Origin: Microvirga zambiensis WSM3693
GTDB lineage: Bacteria > Pseudomonadota > Alphaproteobacteria > Rhizobiales > Beijerinckiaceae
Length of the DNA: 64,000 nt
Assembly: GCF_016735695.1 (NCBI RefSeq)
Contig: NZ_JAERQD010000019.1
Location: 1 to 64,000, forward strand
Direction: 5' to 3'
Every line of letters starts with the position of its first letter. Within the stretch, counting starts at the first letter, position 1. A model generated the notes under the pieces. It saw only the letters and a program-made list of their open reading frames with translations, did not search any database and had not been told where the DNA came from. The translations under genes and the position numbers were made by a program. Shown in pieces: positions 1-8,023 of the stretch.

Positions 1-3
1 CAC

Positions 4-94
4 CGTCATGGCCGCACTTGGTGCGGCCACCCACGTCTTCGAGAACCGCAGTGCATCCAAGGCGTGGGTCCCCGGAATAAGTCCGGGGATGACG
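4..94. repeat. Palindromic intergenic repeat, family R1
   Basis: This element starts with GTCATGGCC and ends with GGGGATGAC. Two nested hairpins face each other (GGCCGCAC..GTGCGGCC and CCCCGGA..TCCGGGG), with CCACCCACG matching CGTGGGT inside. Similar elements lie at 21465-21571, 45806-45897 and 57197-57279. It sits just beyond the 3' end of hmuV and may act as a transcript-end structure, although it has no T-tract. Confidence 0.7.
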
Positions 95-137
95 AGAGAG
101 GGTGCCCCCAAGGGGAGGCGGATTCTTCGCTGGAGTT

Positions 138-956
138 TCAGGGCGCTTCCGCTTCGGCGGAATGCAGGCCCGTCGTCGACAATCTCCACGGGCTCGGCGG
201 CAATGACGGCGCGACCAGCGTCACGCCGAAGACCTCGGCGAGAATGGTGGGCGTGAGCACCGTCTCGGGTTTTCCGCGCGTGACGAGGCGGCCCCCGTTC
301 ATCAGGACCAGATCGTCGCCGACCCCTGCCGCAAGCTGCAGGTCGTGCAGGACCGCCACGACCGCGAGGCCGCCCTGCGCGAGGCTCTTCGCCGTCTGCA
401 GCAGGGCGAGCTGATGCTTCAGGTCGAGGCTGGCGATCGGCTCGTCGAGAAACAGCACCTGTCGCATCTCGACCGTCCGCCCGGCTCCGAGCTGCGCCAA
501 TACGCGGGCGAAAGTGACCCGCTGCCGCTCGCCGCCGGAGAGCGTCCGGTAGTTGCGGTGGAGGAGATGGGCGACATCGGCCTGTTCCAGCGCCGCCTGC
601 ACAAGACGCTGCCGGTCGCGTCGCGACAGGCCCTTTCCGATCCCCTCGACGCCGAGGCCGGCGACCTCGAAGACGGTGAAGGGAAAGCTGAGATCGGAGG
701 CCTGCGGCATCACTGCCCGGCTATGGGCGAGGCGCCAGGGCGCGACCGACCGTATGGGACGACCGTCGAGCAGCACCTCGCCCCGCGTCGGCACGAGCTC
801 GCCGGAGAGAATGCGCAGCAGCGTGGATTTGCCGGCGCCGTTCGGGCCGAGGACGATGGTGATGGAGCCGCCGTCGATGGCAAGATCGATGCGGTCGATC
901 AGCAGGCGTCCGCCGCTGGAGTAGGAGATGCCCTTTGCTTCCAGAAGCGCGCTCAT
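138..956 (-). CDS. hmuV: Heme ABC transporter ATP-binding protein HmuV
   Basis: This is the ATPase subunit that powers heme import through HmuU across the inner membrane. In 272 residues it has Walker A GPNGAGKST near residues 37-45, the signature LSGGERQRV near 138, Walker B with FLDEP followed by SLD near 170, and an H-loop LHD. The length is normal for HmuV/FecE proteins. Its start overlaps the end of the permease gene by 4 bp, so hmuT-hmuU-hmuV is translated as one operon. Assignment to heme rather than ferri-siderophore rests on the divergent heme-degradation genes beyond hmuT. No outer-membrane receptor gene is visible in the window. Confidence 0.93.
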   Translation of the reverse strand: MSALLEAKGISYSSGGRLLIDRIDLAIDGGSITIVLGPNGAGKSTLLRILSGELVPTRGEVLLDGRPIRSVAPWRLAHSRAVMPQASDLSFPFTVFEVAGLGVEGIGKGLSRRDRQRLVQAALEQADVAHLLHRNYRTLSGGERQRVTFARVLAQLGAGRTVEMRQVLFLDEPIASLDLKHQLALLQTAKSLAQGGLAVVAVLHDLQLAAGVGDDLVLMNGGRLVTRGKPETVLTPTILAEVFGVTLVAPSLPPSPWRLSTTGLHSAEAEAP

Positions 957-2032
957 AGCACCATGCCTCCCTGACGCCGCAGCAGAAGCCAGAGGAAGAA
1001 CGGCGCGCCTATGGCGGCGGTGAGAATGCCGATGGGCAGTTCCGCCGGTGCCACGATGGTGCGAGCGACGGTGTCGGCGGCGACGAGCAGCGTGGCGCCG
1101 AGAAGGGCAGAGGCAGGCAGCAGCATCTTGTGATTGGCGCCTGCCATGAGCCGCAGCATATGCGGCACGACGATCCCCACGAACCCGATCATGCCGGAAG
1201 CGGCGACCGAGGCGCCGACCGCGACCGCGACGAGCAGGATCGCAGCGCCCTTCACCTTCTGTACGGGGATGCCGAGATGAAAGGCCTCCGCCTCGCCGAG
1301 AGACAGGGCGTTCAACCCTCGTGCCAGAAAGGGCATCGCCAGGAGCGTGGGCAGAACGAAAGGCGTCACGGCGAAAACCTTGGTCCAGGTCGCGCCGCTT
1401 AAAGAACCGAGCGTCCAGAAGGTCAGATCGCGCAATTGGCGGTCGTCGCTGAGATACGAGAACAGGCCCATGCCGGCGCCAGCGAGCGCGGCGAAAGGGA
1501 CACCGGCCAGAAGCATGGTGGCGATCGAGGTGCGCCCGCTGCGGGTGGAGACGAGATAGAGACCCAGCATGGTGACGAGGCCGCCGGCAAAGGCGCCGAC
1601 GGGCAGGGCGGCGAAGGGCAGGGAACCGATGAACGGCGCGAGCAACCTGTCGCCGAGGACGATGGTCGCGGCGGCCGCGAGAGCCGCACCGGCCGAGACG
1701 CCGATGAGACCCGGATCCGCGAGAGGATTGCGAAACAATCCCTGCATCAGCGCGCCGGAAGAGGCGAGCGCCGCACCGATCAGAAGCCCGAGCAGCAGCC
1801 GCGGCAGGCGCACCTGCAGGATGATGAGCGCATCGCTCCCCGTCGCGACGTGACCGGTGAGGGCATCTCCGATCACGGCAAGGACGCGGGACAGGGGAAC
1901 GCCCGTTGCGCCAAGGCTCAGCCCGAGGAGACCGGACAGGACAACCAGCGCTGCAAGCGCGACGAAGAGAAGTGTCCGGCGGTCGTGCAGGGCCGGACGC
2001 CGATGCTCCCGCTCCAGGGCAAATGCCGTCAT
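953..2032 (-). CDS. hmuU: Heme ABC transporter permease HmuU
   Basis: This FecCD-family inner-membrane permease has 359 residues and multiple hydrophobic helices. It carries the family landmarks RLPRLLLGLLIG, GALMQGLFRNPLADP and, near the C terminus, FVGIVVPHMLR. It forms the translocation channel for heme delivered by HmuT, driven by HmuV. Four-base overlaps at both ends (with hmuT upstream and hmuV downstream) indicate translational coupling. The first 20 or so residues are charged and precede the first membrane helix, so a slightly later start cannot be excluded. Confidence 0.93.
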   Translation of the reverse strand: MTAFALEREHRRPALHDRRTLLFVALAALVVLSGLLGLSLGATGVPLSRVLAVIGDALTGHVATGSDALIILQVRLPRLLLGLLIGAALASSGALMQGLFRNPLADPGLIGVSAGAALAAAATIVLGDRLLAPFIGSLPFAALPVGAFAGGLVTMLGLYLVSTRSGRTSIATMLLAGVPFAALAGAGMGLFSYLSDDRQLRDLTFWTLGSLSGATWTKVFAVTPFVLPTLLAMPFLARGLNALSLGEAEAFHLGIPVQKVKGAAILLVAVAVGASVAASGMIGFVGIVVPHMLRLMAGANHKMLLPASALLGATLLVAADTVARTIVAPAELPIGILTAAIGAPFFLWLLLRRQGGMVL

Positions 2033-2892
2033 GGCTTGGCTGCGATCGCCTGATCAGGATGAAGTGAGGCCATCAGGTCACGCGCCGCATCCGGCGTGCG
2101 CGGGCCGAAGCCGAGCAGGTAGAGCGAATCCATGACGATCACGCGCCGCTGCACTGCTGCCGGCGTCGCGGCGAAGGCGGGATAGGCGAAGGGGTCGGAC
2201 GCCGCGCCGCCGGGGCCGTGGTTCATCATCACGATGGCCTCCGGCGCCGCCGCGATCAGCCCCTCGTCGGAGAGCGGCTTCCAGCCTGAGAGCGATGAAG
2301 CGACGTTGGTGGCACCGGCCAGCGCGAGCATGGCATCGGCCGTGGTGCCCTGCCCGCCGACGAGCGGGCGCCCGTTCTGCAGCGAGAGCACGAAGAGCGC
2401 CTTGGCGGGTCGCGTCACCCGCGCCTTCGCCTCGGCCAGTTTCGCAAATCCCCTCTCGATCTCGGCGATGAGGGCAGCACCCTTGTCCGTGGCGTCCACG
2501 GCCTTGGCCACAATCTCGACGCGCTTCGCGATTCCTGTAGCACTCGGCTCGTCCGTCACCCGCACGATCGGCACGCCCGCCTGCTCGATCAGGCGCAGGG
2601 CATCGGGCGGGCCCGCGCCCTCGGAGGCGATGACGAGCGTCGGGTTGAGGGAGAGCACGCCCTCGGCGCCGAGCTGGCGGACATAGCCGACATTCTTCTT
2701 CGTCTTGAGCGCGTCTTCCGGAAAGAGGCTCGTGGAATCCACGCCGACGATCTCGTCCTGCCGCCCCAGGCGATAGAGGATCTCGGTCACCGCACCGCCG
2801 ATGCTGACGATCCGGTGCGAGGGATCGGCGCGCAGGTGCGATGCGCAGAACAGGAGAGGTGATGCGAGAAGCAGGGTGCGGCGCGACAGCAT
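2029..2892 (-). CDS. hmuT: Periplasmic heme-binding protein HmuT
   Basis: This solute-binding protein captures heme in the periplasm and passes it to HmuU. It is about 287 residues from the ATG at 2892; an ATG two codons upstream (2898) is equally possible. An in-frame upstream extension to 2943 is charged and would precede the signal peptide, so I reject it. The N terminus MLSRRTLLLAS.. is a hydrophobic signal with an arginine pair, possibly Tat-type. The mature part starts like other HmuT/FhuD proteins (RIVSIGGAVTEILYRLG) and keeps the class-III binding-protein pattern. It is the first gene of hmuTUV, with ICE-like iron-control boxes 100-155 bp upstream. Confidence 0.92.
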   Translation of the reverse strand: MLSRRTLLLASPLLFCASHLRADPSHRIVSIGGAVTEILYRLGRQDEIVGVDSTSLFPEDALKTKKNVGYVRQLGAEGVLSLNPTLVIASEGAGPPDALRLIEQAGVPIVRVTDEPSATGIAKRVEIVAKAVDATDKGAALIAEIERGFAKLAEAKARVTRPAKALFVLSLQNGRPLVGGQGTTADAMLALAGATNVASSLSGWKPLSDEGLIAAAPEAIVMMNHGPGGAASDPFAYPAFAATPAAVQRRVIVMDSLYLLGFGPRTPDAARDLMASLHPDQAIAAKP

Positions 2893-2989
2893 GGTCATGG
2901 TTGGTGCCTGAACGTGACGGGATCGGGTCGCTCGTCGCTGCAACCAGCAGCGGGAGCTGTTTTCACACGAAAGCTCTAGTTTTTACTTG

Positions 2990-3002
2990 TTCTAAATTAG
3001 AA
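2990..3002. promoter_or_regulatory. Perfect palindrome TTCTAAATTAGAA, ICE-like half-sites
   Basis: This perfect 13-bp inverted repeat is made of TTCTAA and TTAGAA arms around one A, about 98 bp upstream of hmuT. The arms match the half-sites of the iron control element bound by Irr in Rhizobiales (TTTAGAA-N3-TTCTAAA, from established knowledge), but in the opposite arrangement. It is a likely operator for iron- or heme-responsive control of hmuT. Confidence 0.5.
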
Positions 3003-3030
3003 ATGATGCCTCATGACTATGAATTCATAG

Positions 3031-3047
3031 TTTAGAACTTTCCAAAA
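3031..3047. promoter_or_regulatory. ICE/Irr-box-like sequence
   Basis: The sequence TTTAGAACTTTCCAAAA matches the iron control element TTTAGAA-N3-TTCTAAA at 12 of 14 defined positions with the correct spacing. It lies in the divergent region between hmuTUV and the heme-degradation genes. Binding by Irr is inferred from the match; no irr gene is in the window. Confidence 0.6.
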
Positions 3048-3061
3048 CTAAGCCTCTCACA

Positions 3062-3073
3062 GTCAATATTGAC
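3062..3073. promoter_or_regulatory. Perfect 12-bp palindrome GTCAATATTGAC
   Basis: This fully symmetric site lies 15 bp to the right of the ICE-like box, inside the AT-rich part of the divergent region. It could be an operator for a dimeric regulator. I do not recognise which one. Confidence 0.35.
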
Positions 3074-3201
3074 GCAGTTACTTGATTTGGCTATCGCGTG
3101 TAAACCCTCCCCTATCGGCAGGGAGGGCAACGCGTGGCGGATCAGGCGCCTCGTGACCGAAACTCGCCAATTGGCCCCGGAGAGCTGCTTCCAACCCTCG
3201 A

Positions 3202-3303
3202 CCTCATCCTGAGGAGGTCGCGCAGCGGCCGTCTCGAAGGAGCTTCCAGAGAGCACTGGATCCTCCTTCGAGACGCAGGCTTTGCCTGCTCCTCAGGATG
3301 AGG
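3202..3303. repeat. Long intergenic hairpin, family R4
   Basis: The outer arms CCTCATCCTGAGGAG and CTCCTCAGGATGAGG are exact reverse complements. Inner arms GTCTCGAAGGA and TCCTTCGAGAC repeat the symmetry. I see only this copy in the window. It is a REP-like element between divergent heme operons. Confidence 0.75.
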
Positions 3304-3360
3304 ATTCAAGGATACGAGGATGGGTCATTCGCGCGCCGAGGCCCATCCGCTGCGCGGCTA

Positions 3361-3471
3361 GCGCATCGTGCGGAAAAGTGGACCCGGTTTTCCGCGCGGA
3401 ACGATGCGCCAGCCAAGAGAAGGAGCATCGGATTGGATCCCAAAAGTGGGTCCACTTTTGGGTCCGATGCT
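3361..3471. repeat. Double-hairpin repeat, family R5 (copy A)
   Basis: There are two adjacent hairpins. The first has arms GCGCATCGT / ACGATGCGC around AAAGTGGACCCGGTTTTCCGC. The second has arms AGCATCGGA / TCCGATGCT enclosing GGATCCCAAAAGTGG / CCACTTTTGGGTCC. Related copies lie at 8221-8292, 9643-9813, 36651-36690 and 57752-57800. Confidence 0.75.
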
Positions 3472-3490
3472 CTAGCATAAGGAGAGCACC

Positions 3491-3829
3491 ATGTTCATCG
3501 CCATGAACCGCTTCAAGGTTCTGAAAGACTCCACGCAGGATTTCGAGCAGCTCTGGCTCTCGCGGGAGAGCCGCCTGCACGAGCTCGACGGCTTCGTCGA
3601 ATTCCACATGCTGCGCGGTCCCGAACGCGAGGATCACGTGCTTTATTCCTCGCACACGATCTGGGCCTCGAAGGCGCATTTCGAAGCATGGACCCGCTCG
3701 GACCAGTTTCGCGCCTCGCACAGCCGCGCCAATACCGGATCCAACAAGCCGCTGACGCTCGGCCATCCGGAGTTCGAAGGCTTCGAAGTCATCCAGACCA
3801 TCGGCCGCCGCGCGACGGCCGCGGAGTAG
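3491..3829 (+). CDS. IsdG-type heme-degrading monooxygenase (HmuD/HmuQ-like)
   Basis: This 112-residue protein has a small ferredoxin-like antibiotic-biosynthesis-monooxygenase/IsdG fold. The residues that form the IsdG catalytic triad are at the expected places: N6 (AMNRF), W67 (FEAWT) and H77 (ASHSR). The likely role is opening cytosolic heme to release iron, as shown for the Bradyrhizobium HmuD/HmuQ proteins of this family. The ATG follows an AAGGAG Shine-Dalgarno sequence. The hutX-like gene begins 5 bp after its stop, and the operon diverges from hmuTUV. Membership and role are well supported; the reaction product is unknown. Confidence 0.82.
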   Translation: MFIAMNRFKVLKDSTQDFEQLWLSRESRLHELDGFVEFHMLRGPEREDHVLYSSHTIWASKAHFEAWTRSDQFRASHSRANTGSNKPLTLGHPEFEGFEVIQTIGRRATAAE

Positions 3830-3833
3830 CAGC

Positions 3834-4343
3834 GTGACGCAGAGTGCAGATGATCTGATCCGGCAGGATCTTGCCGCCCATCCCGACGGCGTCCTGGAAA
3901 CGATTGCCGAAACCCGCGACGTTCCCTTCCAGGCCGTGCTCGATCACCTGCCTTCGGGCACGACATCGCGCATCCCGGGCGAGCGTTTCGAAGACGTCTG
4001 GCGTGATCTCACCGGCTGGGGCGATCTCACCTTCGTCGTGCACACGGCGGACGGGTTCTTCGAGAGCGAAGGCGCGATCGTTTTGGGCGAGTTCGGCCAC
4101 GGCTATTACAATATCCATGGCGCCAGCCCCATCGGGGGACATTTCAGGATGGATCGCTGCCGCTTCATCTATTTCGTCGACAGGCCTTATTTCGGCACGC
4201 GCTCCTGTTCGCTGCATTTCATCAACGAGGAGGGCGGCGCCATGTTCAAGATTTACGTCGGCTACAACAAGGACCATACTCTCAAGGCTGATCAGGTCGC
4301 CCGGTTCGAGGCGTTGCGCGCACGATACCGCGACACCGCGTGA
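3834..4343 (+). CDS. hutX: HutX/HuvX-family cytosolic heme-utilization protein
   Basis: This 169-residue soluble protein resembles HutX/HugX, which bind heme in the cytosol and hand it to a HutZ/HugZ-type oxygenase. Landmarks include the N-terminal helix-turn region with DVPFQAVLDHLP and the central strands GEFGHGYYNIHGASPIGGHF and LHFINEEGGAMFKIYVG. It starts at GTG 3834, 5 bp after the preceding stop and before the HugZ-type gene, which is the usual HutX-HutZ pairing. The GTG choice is forced by the tight spacing, because no ATG lies near the domain start. Confidence 0.87.
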   Translation: MTQSADDLIRQDLAAHPDGVLETIAETRDVPFQAVLDHLPSGTTSRIPGERFEDVWRDLTGWGDLTFVVHTADGFFESEGAIVLGEFGHGYYNIHGASPIGGHFRMDRCRFIYFVDRPYFGTRSCSLHFINEEGGAMFKIYVGYNKDHTLKADQVARFEALRARYRDTA

Positions 4344-4368
4344 CCGGGTTTCGAAGCGGAGAGGCGAC

Positions 4369-5124
4369 ATGGCGAAGGATCCTTTCCTGCCCGTCGACGA
4401 CGAGGCCCGTGCGCTCGCGAAAAAGCTGATGCGCACCGCGCGTTCGGGCGCGCTCGCCACCAACGATGCGCAGGGCGGCACGCCCTTCGCGAGCCTCGTA
4501 CAGGTGGGCACGGATCTCGACGGCTCGCCGGTCATCCTGACCTCGCAGCTCTCCATTCACACGCGCCTGCTGGAAGCCGATCCGCGCTGCTCGCTGCTTT
4601 TGTCCTCCGCCGGCAGGGGCGACCCGCTGGCGCATCCGCGCCTGACCCTTCTCGCGCGCGCGGAGCGGCTCGAACGCGAGAGCGACGAGGCCATGAACAT
4701 CCGCCGCCGCTACCTGATGCAGCACCCGAAGGCCGAGCTTTACGTCGACTTTCCCGACTTCGCCTTCTGGCGTCTCAAGGTCCAATCCGGCAGTCTCAAC
4801 GGCGGCTTCGGCCGCGCCTATCGCATGGCATCGCAGGACCTGCTCGCCGATGTCTCCGGCTTCTACGACTTCTACGATTTCGAAGCGGGAGCGGTCGCGC
4901 ACATGAACAGCGATCACGCCGATGCGATCGGGCTTTACGCGACCCAGCTCCGCGGTGCGCGTGAAGGCGCATGGCACATGATCGGCATCGACCCGGAAGG
5001 CATCCAGATCGCACTGGGCGACGAGATCCTGCGGCTCGCCTTCCCGAAAACGCTGACCGGTGCGCACGAGGTGCGCCCGATGCTCATCCGCCTCGCCAAC
5101 GAGGCGCGGAGCAGGATGTCCTGA
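4369..5124 (+). CDS. hugZ: HugZ/HutZ-family heme oxygenase-like protein
   Basis: This 251-residue protein has an N-terminal split beta-barrel (pyridoxamine-phosphate-oxidase-like, about residues 15-150) and a C-terminal DUF2470-type domain that starts near EAGAVAHMNSDHADAI. That architecture is typical of HugZ/HutZ heme-degrading enzymes. The start is the ATG at 4369 preceded by GCGGAGAGG, 25 bp after hutX; a longer in-frame extension would overlap hutX and is rejected. Together with the IsdG-type enzyme upstream, the operon carries two unrelated heme-degrading folds. Confidence 0.88.
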   Translation: MAKDPFLPVDDEARALAKKLMRTARSGALATNDAQGGTPFASLVQVGTDLDGSPVILTSQLSIHTRLLEADPRCSLLLSSAGRGDPLAHPRLTLLARAERLERESDEAMNIRRRYLMQHPKAELYVDFPDFAFWRLKVQSGSLNGGFGRAYRMASQDLLADVSGFYDFYDFEAGAVAHMNSDHADAIGLYATQLRGAREGAWHMIGIDPEGIQIALGDEILRLAFPKTLTGAHEVRPMLIRLANEARSRMS

Positions 5125-5133
5125 CTCCTACGC

Positions 5134-6885
5134 CTATTCGGGAATGCCGGCGATCTGCAGCGCGTCGAGATAGCGCTGGCCGAAGACCTGATCGCGCCAG
5201 GGATTGATCTGACGCTGGAGGGTCAGCGTGTAGGTCGGGAAGGCCTCCATCAGCCGGTCCGCCGCGACCTTGGCCTCGTCCAGACGCCCAAGCCCCACGA
5301 GGGCTCCGATCACGACCCGGTAGGACGAACCGTAGCCCGGCATTTCCCGCAGGGCCGTCTCGCCCCATTTGAGCGCATCCTCGAATTGCTCGAGCATGAG
5401 ATAGCACATGCCGATGCCGGAGAGCGCGATGCCCTTCTCCGGATCCACGGGGCTCAGGCGCATCGCCTTGTGGAAATGATCGATGCCGATGAGCGGCCGG
5501 CTGGCATGGGTGTTGACCCATCCGCTGCTGGTATAGCTCTGGGCCGAGTTGGGATTGAGGAAAAGCGAGCGCTCGATGGCGCTGAGCGCCGCCTCGTAAT
5601 CCTTGGCGCTGTAGGCGAGCACCTGGGCGGCGAAGCGCAGGCTGGTCGGATCCTCGCGCGCTTCCGCCATCACCTCGCGCGCCATCCGGATCGCGACGCG
5701 GATATCGTCGGGCTCGTGCCAGCACTGGCTGACCGAGATGCTGCGGATATAGGCGCCGAGCGCCTTGGCGAGGGTGAAGCCGGGATCGACGCTCAGGGCC
5801 TCGTTCGTGAGCTTGCGCGCATCCGCGAAGCCCTCCTGGGTCATCCTGTAGAATCCGGGCAAAGCGCGCAGGTAGAGATCGTAGGCGGTAACGGAGGATG
5901 TCGGCTTGTTGTGCGCGAGACGGATCTCCTCGAGCCGGATGCTGGGCTCGACCGCGCCGACGACGCTCTCCGTCACCCGGTCCTGCAATTCGAAGATGTC
6001 GCTCGTGTCGCCGTCGAACCGGTCGGCCCAGACATGGTGTCCGGTCATGCCGTCGATGAGCTGGCCGACGATGCGCACGCGCGAGCTCACCTTGCGGATG
6101 CTTCCCTCCAGCACGTAGTGAACGCCGAGCTCGCGCGAGATCTGCCGAACGTCGACGGCGCGGCCCTTGTAGGTGAAGGACGAGTTGCGGGCGATGACGA
6201 AGAACGACCGCACCCGGCTCAGGCCCGTGATGATGTCCTCCACCAGGCCGTCCGCGAAATATTCCTGCTCCGGGTCGCCGCTCAAATTGGTGAAGGGTAA
6301 CACGGCGATGGAGGGCTTGTCGGGGAGCGGCAGCGTCTTGGCATGCTCCGGGCCGGTCGACGGATGATGGCCCGACTTGACCGCATAGGCCCTGACCGGC
6401 TCCTCCATGTTCTTCACGCGCTGGGGTCCGAGATCGCTGAAAGTCACGGGCAGCAGCTTGCGCACATAAGCATAGGCCGCCTCCGACACGCAGACCGATC
6501 CGGGAAAGGCCAGTTCCTGAAGGCGCGCGGCGACATTGACGCCGTCGCCGAGCAGGTCGCCGTTCCTTACCACCACATCGCCCACGTGAACGCCGATGCG
6601 AAACTGCAGGCGCCGGCCCTCCTGTTCCAGCTCCAGTCGGTCCTGAATGTCGACGGCGCATTGAACCGCATCGACGGCACTCGGGAATTCGGCCAGAATG
6701 CTGTCGCCGGCGGTATTGGCGATCCGGCCGCCATGCTCGTCGATGAGCTTGTCCATGATCTCGCGACGGGCCGTGAGGGCGCTAAGCGTTCCCGCCTCGT
6801 CGGCCTCCATCAGCCGCGAGTATCCTGCCACATCGGCAGCGAAGATGGCGGCGAGCCGCCTCTCGACCTTCCTGTGCGGGCTCAT
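5134..6885 (-). CDS. Class III adenylate cyclase with TolB-like and TPR regions
   Basis: This protein of about 583 residues (from ATG 6885; ATG 6915 is possible) starts with a class III nucleotidyl cyclase domain. The first metal-binding Asp is in FAADVAGYSRLMEADEAGT and the second in NTAGDSILAEFPSAVDAV. A TolB-like N-domain segment follows (PDKPSIAVLPFTNLSGD, then YVLEGSIRK), then helical TPR-type repeats to the C terminus. Such soluble cyclases are abundant in Rhizobiales and make cAMP as a second messenger; the stimulus is unknown. It converges on hugZ with a 9-bp gap and diverges from the BrkB-like gene. Confidence 0.88.
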   Translation of the reverse strand: MSPHRKVERRLAAIFAADVAGYSRLMEADEAGTLSALTARREIMDKLIDEHGGRIANTAGDSILAEFPSAVDAVQCAVDIQDRLELEQEGRRLQFRIGVHVGDVVVRNGDLLGDGVNVAARLQELAFPGSVCVSEAAYAYVRKLLPVTFSDLGPQRVKNMEEPVRAYAVKSGHHPSTGPEHAKTLPLPDKPSIAVLPFTNLSGDPEQEYFADGLVEDIITGLSRVRSFFVIARNSSFTYKGRAVDVRQISRELGVHYVLEGSIRKVSSRVRIVGQLIDGMTGHHVWADRFDGDTSDIFELQDRVTESVVGAVEPSIRLEEIRLAHNKPTSSVTAYDLYLRALPGFYRMTQEGFADARKLTNEALSVDPGFTLAKALGAYIRSISVSQCWHEPDDIRVAIRMAREVMAEAREDPTSLRFAAQVLAYSAKDYEAALSAIERSLFLNPNSAQSYTSSGWVNTHASRPLIGIDHFHKAMRLSPVDPEKGIALSGIGMCYLMLEQFEDALKWGETALREMPGYGSSYRVVIGALVGLGRLDEAKVAADRLMEAFPTYTLTLQRQINPWRDQVFGQRYLDALQIAGIPE

Positions 6886-7114
6886 GCGGTTCCCGGCGCC
6901 CCGCTCGATCTCCATTCTGCGGCGTCTTGGAGGGGTAGTCCAGCCGAGTGTGACGTAAGGGAAGATGACAGGTGAGGTTTCACACGGGGAAGCGTCCGTC
7001 CCGGCATGAGACATATTGGGCCTTGTCATCCCGGGCCGCGGGCCGCATCAAAAGGTCGGATCGTGCAGAATGGTTCGCCCGCATGATCCGCCGATCCCTC
7101 CTGTCAGGCCGACG

Positions 7115-8023
7115 ATGCGCCTCGCCTTCCTCCTCTTCCGTGCCCGATCCATACTTGCGGCCGTCGCCGATGCCGGCCGTAGCTTTGCGCGCAACGACGG
7201 CCTGGCCATGGCGAGCCATGTGGCGCTCTCGCTGGTGATCGCGCTGTTTCCGTTCCTGATCTGCGTCGCCGCTCTCGCGGCCTTCCTCGGTGCCGGACGC
7301 ATCTCGACCCCTATCGTCCATCTGCTCTTCGACTTCTGGCCGGAAGGCGTGGCCGGACCGCTGGCTCGGGAAGCCGACAAGGTGCTGATTCCGCGCCGGA
7401 ACGTGCTGACCATCAGCATCCTGTTGATGCTTCTCGTCGCCACGAACGGAGTCGAGAGCCTCCGGGTCGCCCTATGCCGCGCCTATGGCGTCCGACGCTT
7501 CCGGCCCTGGTGGCAGGCGCGACTCGTCGGCGTGGCCTTCATTCTCATCGGCGCCGGTGCCCTCGTCGCCTCCTCGGTGCTCGTGGTGCTGTGGCCCTCG
7601 ATCTGGCGCGCCGCCGTGGCCTCCATGCAGGATCTGCGCGGCCTCGGCCTCACCTATGACGTCGTCCGCTATGCGCTCGCATCCATCGTGCTGGTGCTCG
7701 GCCTGGTCGCGGCCCATCTCTGGCTGCCCGATACCCGGCCCCGCTCTTGGGATGTGGCGCCGGGGATCGTGGCGACTCTCATCCTGTGGCTCGCCGGCGC
7801 GAGCCTCTATGGCGAGTTCCTGGCCAACATGACTCACCTGAAAGCCACCTATGCCGGTCTCGCGGGCATTCTGACGGCTCTCATCTTCCTGCAGATTTCG
7901 GCGGCGATCTTCATCTTCGGCGCCGAGGTCAACGCGGCCCTGCGCCGGCGCGGAAACGCCGGTGCCGAGGGGCGGGAGAACCTCTCCTTGCCGTCGGAGG
8001 CCGAGGCCCCCACGCCGCTTTAG
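7115..8023 (+). CDS. YihY/BrkB-family inner-membrane protein
   Basis: This integral membrane protein is about 302 residues from ATG 7115. It has six predicted hydrophobic segments and typical YihY motifs (ASHVALSLVIALFPFLICVAA near the N terminus, the late FLANMTHLKATYAGLAG). The family was once called ribonuclease BN by mistake; its transport role is still unclear. In-frame upstream starts (7070, 7016) would add a charged, proline-rich tail before the first helix and are less likely. It overlaps the convergent small gene at 8020-8184 by 4 bp. Confidence 0.85.
   Translation: MRLAFLLFRARSILAAVADAGRSFARNDGLAMASHVALSLVIALFPFLICVAALAAFLGAGRISTPIVHLLFDFWPEGVAGPLAREADKVLIPRRNVLTISILLMLLVATNGVESLRVALCRAYGVRRFRPWWQARLVGVAFILIGAGALVASSVLVVLWPSIWRAAVASMQDLRGLGLTYDVVRYALASIVLVLGLVAAHLWLPDTRPRSWDVAPGIVATLILWLAGASLYGEFLANMTHLKATYAGLAGILTALIFLQISAAIFIFGAEVNAALRRRGNAGAEGRENLSLPSEAEAPTPL

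Larger units (their letters stand above)
2893..3490. other. Heme divergon intergenic region, 598 bp
   Basis: I see no convincing gene here. The hmuT-proximal part (2970-3080) is AT-rich and contains the boxes listed separately. The rest is filled by palindromic repeats (3105-3127 GC stem; 3202-3303; 3361-3471) that end just upstream of the Shine-Dalgarno AAGGAG of the rightward operon. Confidence 0.8.

Noticed and set aside
3032..3256. 74-codon minus-strand frame in the heme divergon
   Set aside because: It crosses the ICE-like box and palindromic repeats, has no Shine-Dalgarno sequence and no recognisable protein features.
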